Assembly: GCF_000018325.1 (NCBI RefSeq)
Contig: NC_009922.1
Span: 2,728,001-2,792,000, forward strand
Source: Alkaliphilus oremlandii OhILAs
GTDB lineage: Bacteria; Bacillota; Clostridia; Peptostreptococcales; Natronincolaceae
Direction: 5' to 3'
Length of the DNA stretch: 64,000 nt
Within the stretch, counting starts at the first letter, position 1. Every line of letters starts with the position of its first letter. The notes below the pieces were generated by a model. The model ran no database searches, had not been told where the DNA came from, and saw only the letters and a program-made list of their open reading frames with translations. Made by a program: the position numbers and the translations under genes. Positions 40,911 through 48,779 of this stretch are shown here, piece by piece.

Positions 40911-41138
40911 TCACTTCCTTTTGTCCTGCCCAAATTCACTTTCTACCAGTTTAAATATACTGACAAAGGATGAAGCGATCCCTATGATTATAAAAATAAA
41001 TAAAAATATAGGACCTGTCCCTAATTTTTCATCCATCCACTTTCCCACGTAGACCCCGAATATAATCGGTATGATCATGGAAATTCCGATCTGACTAACT
41101 AATGCTAGGTTTTTGAAAATATTTATGTTTTTTGACAT
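40911..41138 (-). CDS. atpZ: AtpZ/AtpI-family small membrane protein
   Basis: A 75-residue protein with two membrane hairpin helices and the motif GVYVGKWMDEKLGTGPIFLF (about residues 28-47), typical of the ATPase_gene1/AtpZ family found at the head of atp operons. AtpZ works with AtpI in Mg2+/Ca2+ transport or complex assembly in alkaliphilic Bacillus; here that is only family-based. It is the first gene of the operon, with the transcript likely starting from the -10 box about 60 bases upstream. Confidence 0.88.
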   Translation of the reverse strand: MSKNINIFKNLALVSQIGISMIIPIIFGVYVGKWMDEKLGTGPIFLFIFIIIGIASSFVSIFKLVESEFGQDKRK

Positions 41139-41196
41139 AGCTTCTCCCGTTCACTTTATCAGCAAATATGTAATTCTTAACTTTTTATATTCTATA

Positions 41197-41205
41197 ATTA
41201 TAACA
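41197..41205 (-). promoter_or_regulatory. Extended -10 promoter of the atp operon
   Basis: TGTTATAAT on the minus strand (41205-41197) is a perfect -10 with the TGn extension; no good -35 box precedes it in the AT-rich region. It lies about 60 bases before atpZ. Confidence 0.55.
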
Positions 41206-41277
41206 CATTTTTAAATTTATATATAAAAATTTTTTGAATATTTCGTTACTATTTTATCAAAGACAATATCCTGTCCC

Positions 41278-42402
41278 TTATCTGCGACCAAAATATTTCA
41301 ACAGCGCCTCCACAGTTTTTTCAGATGCAGTTCCATCGCCATAAGGGTTCACAGCATTTGCCATCCTATGGTATTCCGCTGAATCATTTAAAAGCAAATT
41401 CACTTCCTTTTTTATATCTTCTTTCTCCACGCCAATGATCTTCACCGTTCCAGCTTCCGATGCCTCAGGTCTTTCTGTTTCCGTCCGCATAACCAAAATC
41501 GGTTTTCCAAGGGATGGCGCCTCCTCCTGTATGCCACCAGAATCCGTCAATATTAAGTATGCCCGATTCAACAAATTAGAAAATGGCTCGTAGTCCAAAG
41601 AATCCATCAAATGAATATTGTCACAGTTCCCCATGATATCCTTTGCTAAAGAGCGTATATTCGGATTTGAATGCATTGGAAATAGAACCTCTACATTTTT
41701 ATTTTCCTCTGCCAATTCTTTAACGGCACTAAAAATATCCGCCATAGGTTTTCCCCAATTTTCTCTTCTATGGCATGTCATTACGATGACCTTTTTGTTC
41801 TCATAATCGATGCTGTTTAAAAGTGGGTCTTCAAATACATAATCTTCCTTCACAACAGAAAGCAGAGCGTCGATTACCGTATTTCCTGTTATAAAGATGC
41901 TGTCCTTATCCACACCTTCACGGATTAAATTGTTATAATTTCCTTCCGTCGGTGCAAAATGAATATTGGCAAGGTTAGAGGTTAATTTTCTGTTCATTTC
42001 CTCTGGGTATGGCGAGTAAATATTACCGCTCCTTAAACCTGCTTCCACGTGCCCCACCTGGATTTTCTGGTAAAAAGCTGCTAGGGCTCCAACAAAAGTA
42101 GTCGAAGTATCGCCGTGAACTAAAACCATATCCGGTTTTTCCTTCATTAGAACCTCTTCTACACCTTTCAATATACGAACTGTAATATCGGATATAGTCT
42201 GCCCATGTTGCATGATATTTAAATCATAATTGGGTGTGATATGGAATAGGTCGATGACCATATCCAACATTTCTCGATGCTGTGCCGTTAAACAAACGAT
42301 GGATTCTATTTCCTCGTATTCCTCTAACTTTTTCACTAAAGGCGCCATCTTAATAGCCTCTGGCCGCGTGCCAAAAATTGTCATTATCTTTAATTTTTTC
42401 AT
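41278..42402 (-). CDS. wecB: UDP-N-acetylglucosamine 2-epimerase (non-hydrolysing)
   Basis: A 374-residue epimerase interconverting UDP-GlcNAc and UDP-ManNAc for wall polysaccharide or teichoic acid linkage units. Motifs: MTIFGTRPEAIKMAPLVKKL at the N-terminus, the LVHGDTSTTFVGALAAFY, GHVEAGLRSGNIYSPYPEEM and TDSGGIQEEAPSLGKPILVM segments. The ATG at 42402 after AAAGGAAGAAC is chosen over 42438. Together with the adjacent TagO/WecA-type gene it suggests a shared undecaprenyl-linked glycan pathway. It lies between atp and comEB, a common clostridial arrangement. Confidence 0.95.
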   Translation of the reverse strand: MKKLKIMTIFGTRPEAIKMAPLVKKLEEYEEIESIVCLTAQHREMLDMVIDLFHITPNYDLNIMQHGQTISDITVRILKGVEEVLMKEKPDMVLVHGDTSTTFVGALAAFYQKIQVGHVEAGLRSGNIYSPYPEEMNRKLTSNLANIHFAPTEGNYNNLIREGVDKDSIFITGNTVIDALLSVVKEDYVFEDPLLNSIDYENKKVIVMTCHRRENWGKPMADIFSAVKELAEENKNVEVLFPMHSNPNIRSLAKDIMGNCDNIHLMDSLDYEPFSNLLNRAYLILTDSGGIQEEAPSLGKPILVMRTETERPEASEAGTVKIIGVEKEDIKKEVNLLLNDSAEYHRMANAVNPYGDGTASEKTVEALLKYFGRR

Positions 42403-42576
42403 TATGTTCTTCCTTTCTCTTAAAATCTCTATATTCAATTGTTGTAAAAAACCTTGTATATTATTCCGCAGACTATAGTTAATTTCTACAAATATATTAT
42501 TTTTCCTTTATTTTTTAGTAAAATACATATGAATTCATCCTTGGAGTTCTTTACCGATCCATAATTTTTAAGGATA

Positions 42577-42634
42577 CAAAAAACCTCTTTCTACTGGAAT
42601 CCTTAGTGAAAGAATTCTAATATCAAGAGGTTTT
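42577..42634 (-). terminator. Terminator of the tagO/wecA-like gene
   Basis: AAAACCTCTT pairs with AAGAGGTTTT, with a further inner stem (TTCT-ACT / AGT-GAA), followed by a T-tract on the minus strand. It lies just after the glycosyltransferase stop codon. Confidence 0.8.
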
Positions 42635-42651
42635 ATCTTTTTTAAAAGCTT

Positions 42652-43737
42652 TTATATTTTCGCTTTTTCTTCTTCTTTTCTAAATAATCCCATTTTCAAT
42701 GCGCCGAATAGGACCAAAAACAGTACCGTAGCAATTAATAGATAAGCAGATTGCTTCGACGGTGCATTGGATAATATAACTGCGCTACCACCCAGTGCCA
42801 TGCTGATGCCATACAAAGCCACAACTGTTTGCTTTTGGCTCAATCCATGCTCCAATAATCTGTGGTGAAGATGTCCTTTGTCGGCTTCCATAATCGGCTT
42901 ATTGTTTAATAGTCTTCTGATGATAGCAAAAGTCGTATCGAAGATTGGCACGCCTAATGCCAGAACCGGTATGGCGACTGCAAGGGTTGCAGCTTTCTTA
43001 ATAACTCCTTCTACTGAGATGGTAGCCAATAAGAATCCAATGGCTAGGGCGCCGGTATCCCCCATAAAAATTTGTGCTGGGTTAAAGTTATAGGGTAGAA
43101 AGCCTGCGGTAGCACCTGCCAATATTAAAAGCAGAATAGCAACACTGTATTGTCCTGTATTGAATGCAACGGCTGCTAGGGATAGGGAAGCGATTGCAGA
43201 TACACCTGCCGCCAATCCATCTAGCCCATCAATTAAATTCACTGTGTTGGTAATTCCTACAATCCAAAATACAGTTAAAGGGATTCTTAGTGCCTTTAGG
43301 AAGACATATCCACTTTCACTGTTATTGAAGATCGGTAGGTTGATAAAGTCTATGGTTACGCCACTTTTTACAACGATTACAGCTGCTAATATCTGTGCAG
43401 CCAATTTGTATTTTGCTGAAATTTGCTTAACATCATCCACGATGCCGATCATTACGATTACGGTAACACCAATCAAGATGCCTATAAACTCACTATTCAA
43501 GCTGATATTTGGACTGATCAATGCCATAACCAATGCAGTAATAACAAATGCACAGTAAATAGCAAGTCCACCCAATCTTGGGATCGGTTCCTTGTGCATT
43601 CTTCTATTATCCTTCGGTACATCAATGGCACCGATTTTATAAGCAACTTTTTTAGCATATGGTGTCAATAAATATGAAATTAACAATGCAATAGCAAAAG
43701 CAACGCACCCAATGATTAAAATATTTTGTTTATACAT
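42652..43737 (-). CDS. tagO: Undecaprenyl-phosphate N-acetylglucosaminyl 1-phosphate transferase (TagO/WecA type)
   Basis: A 361-residue polyprenyl-phosphate glycosyl-1-phosphate transferase with about 11 membrane helices. Motifs: MHKEPIPRLGGLAIYCAF (about residues 47-64), VMIGIVDDVKQISAKYKLAA with the Mg2+-binding DD pair, NTVNLIDGLDGLAAGVSAIA, GFLPYNFNPAQIFMGDTGAL, and the cytoplasmic HLHHRLLEHGLS His motif of the WecA/TagO branch. It starts wall-linked glycan synthesis on the undecaprenyl carrier. Its partner WecB is adjacent. Substrate GlcNAc-1-P is expected but not proven from sequence. Confidence 0.93.
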   Translation of the reverse strand: MYKQNILIIGCVAFAIALLISYLLTPYAKKVAYKIGAIDVPKDNRRMHKEPIPRLGGLAIYCAFVITALVMALISPNISLNSEFIGILIGVTVIVMIGIVDDVKQISAKYKLAAQILAAVIVVKSGVTIDFINLPIFNNSESGYVFLKALRIPLTVFWIVGITNTVNLIDGLDGLAAGVSAIASLSLAAVAFNTGQYSVAILLLILAGATAGFLPYNFNPAQIFMGDTGALAIGFLLATISVEGVIKKAATLAVAIPVLALGVPIFDTTFAIIRRLLNNKPIMEADKGHLHHRLLEHGLSQKQTVVALYGISMALGGSAVILSNAPSKQSAYLLIATVLFLVLFGALKMGLFRKEEEKAKI

Positions 43738-43827
43738 AATTTCACTCCTTAGTATTTGACCATGCTTCCAATCTTTTTAATTTTACACCATTCCAGCAAA
43801 TCTATCAATCCTTTTGATTGCTCTTCC

Positions 43828-44265
43828 CTACACCTTTACAAGCTGAATCCCTGCTTCTTCAAGCATTTGTAGGGATAGCTCGTCTGGATAATCTCCTTTA
43901 AATACCACTTTGTTAATTCCTGCATTAATTACCATCTTCGCACAGATGATGCAGGGCTGATGGGTCACATATATTGTGGCATCCTCTAGCTTTACACCAT
44001 GAAGGGATGCTTGTATAATCGCATTTTGCTCTGCGTGGAGTCCTCTGCATAGTTCATGGCGCTGTCCCGATGGGATTCCCAATCGATCTCTCAGACAACC
44101 GGTTTCCTCACAATGCTTCAACCCAGTAGGAGCTCCATTGTATCCACTGGCCAATACTCTTCTATCTTTAACAACGACTGCACCTACCTGTCTACGCAAA
44201 CAAGTGGATCTCGTCTTTACTATTTCCGCCATTTCCATAAAATATTCATCCCAAGATGGACGCAT
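43828..44265 (-). CDS. comEB: dCMP deaminase (ComEB family)
   Basis: A 145-residue zinc-dependent cytidine/deoxycytidylate deaminase. The catalytic HAEQNAI motif (about residue 75) and the zinc ligands in PCIICAKM (about residues 103-110) are intact; an additional N-terminal CLRRQVGAVVVKD segment fits dCMP deaminases. It makes dUMP for thymidylate synthesis, linking to tdk at the other end of this window. It lies between tagO and upp in the common clostridial order. Confidence 0.93.
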   Translation of the reverse strand: MRPSWDEYFMEMAEIVKTRSTCLRRQVGAVVVKDRRVLASGYNGAPTGLKHCEETGCLRDRLGIPSGQRHELCRGLHAEQNAIIQASLHGVKLEDATIYVTHQPCIICAKMVINAGINKVVFKGDYPDELSLQMLEEAGIQLVKV

Positions 44266-44418
44266 GCCCTAACCCCCTTCTGTCAAGTTTATATAAACTA
44301 CGCTTCATATCTTTATTTCTATATTTTAACATAAATATAGAAATATCATATACCATATCGATATTTGTAATACAATTTTAATACTTTGCAAACTTATTCA
44401 AAACAATCGATACAACTT

Positions 44419-44539
44419 CGCAGTCTCATTGCACAATTTTATTCTCCCTCAGGTCGATAAAACTGGCATTCGCTCTGTTGACCTACCCTCAATTTACCCC
44501 TTCCTTTGGTCGCATAAATTGGGTTCGGTCATAAAAAAA
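44419..44539 (+). repeat. Dispersed two-hairpin repeat, copy E (reference copy)
   Basis: The best-preserved copy runs CGCAGTCTCATTGCACAATT to GGGTTCGGTCATAAAAAAA. Hairpin 1: CAATTTTAT, 14-base loop, ATAAAACTG (one change from perfect). Hairpin 2: GACCTACC-CAATTTA, loop with CCTTTGGTCG, TAAATTGGGTTCGGTC, a long imperfect stem. The two units resemble each other, as if from a tandem duplication. The A-tract is shared with the T-tract of the upp terminator. It fills most of the 44266-44581 gap. Confidence 0.88.
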
Positions 44540-44568
44540 GCATAGAAGTTAATCCTCTATGCTTTTAG
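44533..44568 (-). terminator. Terminator of upp
   Basis: AAAGCATAGA-GATTAAC-TCTATGCTTT forms a 9-10 bp stem on the minus strand, followed by T7. It lies about 15 bases after the upp stop and its T-tract is continuous with repeat copy E. Confidence 0.87.
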
Positions 44569-44581
44569 ACTATTCTTTTTT

Positions 44582-45211
44582 TTATTTTGTTCCAAATAAT
44601 CGATCGCCAGCATCTCCTAGACCAGGCACAATGTATGCATGATCATCTAAAGTTTCATCGATGGCTGCTACGTAAATATCCACATCAGGATGTGCCTCTT
44701 GAACAGCCGCAATCCCTTGAGGACATGAAACCAAGCATACCAGCTTAATGTTTGTCGCACCTCTATCTTTAATAAACTGGATTGCTGCATTTGCAGATCC
44801 ACCCGTAGCTAGCATTGGATCTAGTACAATCAGCTCTCTCTCGTGAACATCTGTAGGAAGCTTCACATAGTACTCCACTGGCTCTAGTGTTTCTGGATCA
44901 CGGTATAGTCCAACGTGTCCAACCTTCGCTGCTGGTATTAATTCTAAAATACCATCGACCATGCCAAGTCCCGCTCTTAAAATTGGAACGATTCCTAGCT
45001 TTCTACCAGTTAAAGTTTTAGCCTTCGTTGTACAAACTGGCGTTTCTATCTCGATTTCCTCTAAGGAAAGATCTCTTGTAACTTCGTATCCCATTAACAT
45101 TGAAATTTCTCTTACCAACGCTCTGAAATCCTTGGAACCTGTATTTTTGTCTCTAATTAAAGTTAATTTGTGTTGTATTAATGGGTGATCTATCACAGTT
45201 ACTTTACTCAT
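44582..45211 (-). CDS. upp: Uracil phosphoribosyltransferase
   Basis: A 209-residue salvage enzyme converting uracil and PRPP to UMP. Motifs: GRKLGIVPILRAGLGMVDGI (about residues 68-87), the PRPP loop VLDPMLATGGSANAAIQFIK (about 129-148), and the uracil-binding C-terminus DHAYIVPGLGDAGDRLFGTK. It lies 43 bases after rpiB and is probably co-transcribed with it, sua5 and ywlE. A terminator follows. Confidence 0.98.
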   Translation of the reverse strand: MSKVTVIDHPLIQHKLTLIRDKNTGSKDFRALVREISMLMGYEVTRDLSLEEIEIETPVCTTKAKTLTGRKLGIVPILRAGLGMVDGILELIPAAKVGHVGLYRDPETLEPVEYYVKLPTDVHERELIVLDPMLATGGSANAAIQFIKDRGATNIKLVCLVSCPQGIAAVQEAHPDVDIYVAAIDETLDDHAYIVPGLGDAGDRLFGTK

Positions 45212-45254
45212 ATTTTATTCCTCCTCAGTAAAATCATTCCTATTTAATTTTTAG

Positions 45255-45704
45255 TTACAACGTGTACTTTTTCTCGATATCCGCAATTTTATCCACTCTG
45301 CCTTGGTGTCTTCCACCTTCAAATTCAGCCGAAAGCCATATATCTACAATCTCTAAAGCAAGACCTGGGCCTACAACCCGCTCTCCTAAAGCTAGGATAT
45401 TGGCATCATTATGCTGACGAGTCGCCTTCGCCGAGAAACAATCTCCAACCAGCGCACATCGCACACCTGGAATCTTATTTGCCGCAATGGATATTCCGAT
45501 TCCAGTTCCGCAAATCAATATTCCTCGTTGAAATTCTCCAGCTACTACAGCTTCACCAACTGCCTTTGCAAAGTCAGGGTAATCTACAGATGCTGTTGAA
45601 TCCGTTCCGAAATCTTTTATGTCAAAGCCTTTTTCCTGTAGGTGTTTTCTTATCAGTTCCTTTAGTCCATAGCCTCCGTGGTCACTTCCTATTGCAATCT
45701 TCAC
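45255..45704 (-). CDS. rpiB: Ribose-5-phosphate isomerase B
   Basis: A 149-residue RpiB/LacA/LacB-family isomerase. The N-terminus IAIGSDHGGYGLKELIRKHL and the active-site segment GILICGTGIGISIAANKIPG (about residues 62-81, with the catalytic Cys) are standard, as is RQHNDANILALGERVVG. It interconverts ribose 5-phosphate and ribulose 5-phosphate in the pentose phosphate pathway. Bacillus has the same ywlE-rpiB-upp neighbourhood. Confidence 0.96.
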   Translation of the reverse strand: MKIAIGSDHGGYGLKELIRKHLQEKGFDIKDFGTDSTASVDYPDFAKAVGEAVVAGEFQRGILICGTGIGISIAANKIPGVRCALVGDCFSAKATRQHNDANILALGERVVGPGLALEIVDIWLSAEFEGGRHQGRVDKIADIEKKYTL

Positions 45705-45783
45705 ATGAACACCTCCAATATAGATTTCAAATTCTTCATAAACCTTTATTATATTCTACGCCAATTCAAAAAATCCTTCTATT

Positions 45784-46281
45784 TTATTTTATTTTTTCAA
45801 TTAATTTTTTTAAGCTTTCTTCTATTTCTGCTGCACTTTTCCGATAAACCTCGATGCTCTGTCCAAAAGGGTCACTGATATCCTCTGGATTGCCGTAGCC
45901 AAAGAAATCCATTTTGGAATCTCCCTCTGCCTCACATCGGGTATACTCCTTTAACGTGAACACTTTTTCATGTGCCTCAGGGCATAGATTTAGTACAGCC
46001 GCCTTATGGCTGGATGTCATCGTCAATATTAAATCTGCGTTTTCAATGAGATCCAAGGTCAAAGCTGTGGATCGATGTTCCTTCAAATCAATTCCTTTTT
46101 CCTTTAATACCGCTATGGCATATTGAGAAGCCCGATCCCCATTCCAAGCACTGGTTCCTGCCGATATTACTTTGATCTCACTTTGAATGTCCGATCTGTT
46201 TTTTAGCATCTCCTTAAAAAGCCCCTCTGCCATACTACTTCTACAAGTGTTGCCCGTACATACAAATAATATGGTTTTCAT
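45784..46281 (-). CDS. ywlE: Protein-arginine phosphatase YwlE (low molecular weight PTP fold)
   Basis: A 165-residue low molecular weight phosphatase. P-loop FVCTGNTCRSSMAEG (residues about 6-20) has Cys nucleophile and Arg; the Thr after Asn (CTGNTC) is the residue that gives YwlE-type enzymes selectivity for phospho-arginine. The acid loop DPFGQSIEVYRK near residue 135 also matches YwlE. Its likely role is opposing McsB-type arginine kinases. The start at 46281 after GGGGGAAGG is preferred over 46308. It overlaps no gene but is 13 bases from sua5's end. Confidence 0.9.
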   Translation of the reverse strand: MKTILFVCTGNTCRSSMAEGLFKEMLKNRSDIQSEIKVISAGTSAWNGDRASQYAIAVLKEKGIDLKEHRSTALTLDLIENADLILTMTSSHKAAVLNLCPEAHEKVFTLKEYTRCEAEGDSKMDFFGYGNPEDISDPFGQSIEVYRKSAAEIEESLKKLIEKIK

Positions 46282-46294
46282 ATGCCTTCCCCCT

Positions 46295-47356
46295 CTATTC
46301 TTCTGCATGAATGATTCTATACCCCGCCGCCTTCTTTAACCGATTCATGATGGCCTGTCCAATTTCAACAGCCTCTACTGCCTCCGATAGAATGATATCC
46401 ACATCGGTTTCGTCGAATTCTCTTAGAACTTTGAAGATACAAGCCGCAATGGTTTCAGGAACTTGTCTACTCCCCATAGATTTAACCATGGCTTCTCCAT
46501 AGAGATCCTTGGTTTCCTCCGTACAAATGATGCCGACACGCTTTCCTTTCGCTCTGTATTCCCTCTCCAGCACCTTTATCTTCATTACCATTTGTTCCAC
46601 AGGACCTTCCACCACAATCACATCTGCCTTCGGTGCATAATGGGTATATTTCATTCCCGGTGATTTCGGTTTTTCTACGGATTTACTAGGATCTTCTATG
46701 GCAGCATCCACCGCCACCTGTCCTAGAACTGCCTCCAGCATTTCCTTCGTAACGCCTCCCGGTCTTAGGATCATGGGTATATCTCCTGTAATATCTAAAA
46801 CCGTGGATTCTAGTCCCACATTACATTCCCCTCCAGAAATAATGGCATCCACCCTTCCCATCATATCCTCTATGACATGCTGCCCTTTCGTAGGGCTCGG
46901 TCTTCCAGACGTATTGGCACTGGGTGCCGCCACTGGCACCTGTGCCGCTTCTATGAGCGCCCCAGCGATGGGATGGCTGGGCATTCGAATGCCCACTGTC
47001 GAAAGCCCTGCCGTCACTTCATTTGGAATAATGTCACTCTTTTCAAATAAAAGAGTCAATGGTCCCGGCCAAAATTTCTCCATCAGAATACGGCCTATTT
47101 CTGGAATGTTTTTTACTAGGGGGATCACATCTTCCTTTTTTGCAATATGAACAATCAAAGGATTGTCCGACGGTCTTCCCTTGGCCTCAAATATTTTCTT
47201 GATAGCATTGGCATCCAAGGCATTGGCACCTAGTCCATATACTGTCTCTGTAGGAAATGCAACGACTCCCCCATTTCTTAGAATGCTTCCACATTCAACG
47301 ATTAATCTTCTGTCTATTTTATTAGGCTCCATACCTATGACCATTGTATCTTTCAT
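46295..47356 (-). CDS. sua5: Threonylcarbamoyl-AMP synthase (Sua5/YwlC)
   Basis: A 353-residue two-domain Sua5 protein. The N-terminal YrdC domain has GGVVAFPTETVYGLGANALD (about residues 29-48), KGRPSDNPLIVHIAKKED and PVAAPSANTSGRPSPTKGQH. The C-terminal Sua5 domain follows residue 230 (GMKYTHYAPKADVIVVEG). It makes L-threonylcarbamoyl-AMP for t6A modification of ANN-decoding tRNAs. The ribosome binding site AAAGGAGG is 14 bases upstream of the ATG at 47356, rather far; no better in-frame start was seen. It follows the PBP gene by seven bases. Confidence 0.95.
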   Translation of the reverse strand: MKDTMVIGMEPNKIDRRLIVECGSILRNGGVVAFPTETVYGLGANALDANAIKKIFEAKGRPSDNPLIVHIAKKEDVIPLVKNIPEIGRILMEKFWPGPLTLLFEKSDIIPNEVTAGLSTVGIRMPSHPIAGALIEAAQVPVAAPSANTSGRPSPTKGQHVIEDMMGRVDAIISGGECNVGLESTVLDITGDIPMILRPGGVTKEMLEAVLGQVAVDAAIEDPSKSVEKPKSPGMKYTHYAPKADVIVVEGPVEQMVMKIKVLEREYRAKGKRVGIICTEETKDLYGEAMVKSMGSRQVPETIAACIFKVLREFDETDVDIILSEAVEAVEIGQAIMNRLKKAAGYRIIHAEE

Positions 47357-47363
47357 ACCTACA

Positions 47364-48779
47364 CTATTTTCCTCCTTTTAATCCTTGTCGGATCACTTCT
47401 CTCGCAATGGGTGCTGCCGCCGCACCACCACTTCTACCTTCCGACTCTAAAATAACGGCAACTGCAATTTGCGGATCATCTGCAGGTGCAAAGCCGATGA
47501 ACCAGGAATGATTTTCTCCCGTTTCATTTTCTGCAGTTCCTGTTTTTCCAGCCACCTTTACGCCAGACAACCGAGCGTTGGTGCCAGTTCCTTGGCTTAC
47601 TACGGCCACCATCATATCTGCAACCTCTTTTGCAATTTCCGCTGAAACAATTTGAGTGCCTTGGCTTCTTCCAGAGGCCACCACCCTACCATCGGCACTT
47701 CTCACTTCCTCTACAATATAGGGCTCCATCATCGTGCCATCATTGGCAAAGGTAGCGGCAACCACTGCCATATGCATGGGCGTCACTAAAAGTTTTCCCT
47801 GTCCGATGGATACTGCCGCCACGTCCGTAGGGCTCATCTTGGTATAAGGATATCGGCTTTCAGCGATTGGCATATCGCTACCGTTTTTTTTCCCTAGGAA
47901 GAAGTCCTTAGAAATCTCTGTCACTTTATCACTGCCCAATGCCACACCCATCCGTGCAAAGTTCGTATTACAGGAAACGATCATAGAATCTCTTAAATCC
48001 AAATGACCATGGGCTCTTTTGCCCGCATCTGTCAATACGTATCCATCGATGGTAATGGCGCCTGTACAGTCGTAATTCGTATCGATGCCACCATCTTTTA
48101 ATACGCCGGCAGCGATGACCGTTTTATATATGGAACCCGGTGGATATAGCCCAGAAATACTCCGATTCAACAGAGGGCTTTTGGGGTCTGCCAATAAGCT
48201 GTCCCAGTTCTCCAAAAGGTTATTGGGATTATAATCCGGCTTGCTAACCATGGCAAGAACCTCTCCCGTTTTAGGATTGAGGGCTACAATGGCACCTGTT
48301 TTTCCTTCCATCAGCTCACTGGATTTTTTCTGCAACGGGTGATCGATGGTCAGCAGTAAATCATGGCCCTTAATCTTATCCTCTGTAATCATCTGCTGAA
48401 TTCGGCTGAGGATATTCTCTTCTCCCAAAGCCAGTAGTCTGCCATTGTAATAGGACTCTATTCCTGCCTTACCGTATTGCTTAGAGCTATAACCAATCAG
48501 GTGACTGTATAGTCGGTTGAAGGGATAAACCCTGTTTTCCTGGCCAGATTCATTGATTTGGGTCTCTGCTAGCACCGTACCACTGCGGTCGAAAATACTG
48601 CCTCTGATGGTCTTTTCTTCTCGAGCCAACTGCCTTTTGTTGTAAGGGTTAACCGCCATTTCAGCAGATTTGAAGATCTGAAAGTAGGTCAAATATGCAA
48701 TGATACTAAAGAACAAAAGGCTGACAAACACAATGACATGAACGATTTTTCTATTATTCTCCAAGGACTGCCACCTCAT
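47364..48779 (-). CDS. Class B penicillin-binding protein (PbpA-like transpeptidase)
   Basis: A 471-residue peptidoglycan transpeptidase with one N-terminal membrane anchor (about residues 14-34), a small dimerisation domain and a transpeptidase domain. Active-site motifs: SxxK in PPGSIYKTVIAAG (about residue 214), SCN near residue 268, and KTGTAE near residue 415. It is short for class B, like mycobacterial PbpA. It overlaps the upstream ftsW/rodA-type gene by 26 bases, so the pair is probably a SEDS-bPBP polymerase-crosslinker unit. Whether it serves division, elongation or sporulation cannot be read from sequence. Confidence 0.93.
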   Translation of the reverse strand: MRWQSLENNRKIVHVIVFVSLLFFSIIAYLTYFQIFKSAEMAVNPYNKRQLAREEKTIRGSIFDRSGTVLAETQINESGQENRVYPFNRLYSHLIGYSSKQYGKAGIESYYNGRLLALGEENILSRIQQMITEDKIKGHDLLLTIDHPLQKKSSELMEGKTGAIVALNPKTGEVLAMVSKPDYNPNNLLENWDSLLADPKSPLLNRSISGLYPPGSIYKTVIAAGVLKDGGIDTNYDCTGAITIDGYVLTDAGKRAHGHLDLRDSMIVSCNTNFARMGVALGSDKVTEISKDFFLGKKNGSDMPIAESRYPYTKMSPTDVAAVSIGQGKLLVTPMHMAVVAATFANDGTMMEPYIVEEVRSADGRVVASGRSQGTQIVSAEIAKEVADMMVAVVSQGTGTNARLSGVKVAGKTGTAENETGENHSWFIGFAPADDPQIAVAVILESEGRSGGAAAAPIAREVIRQGLKGGK

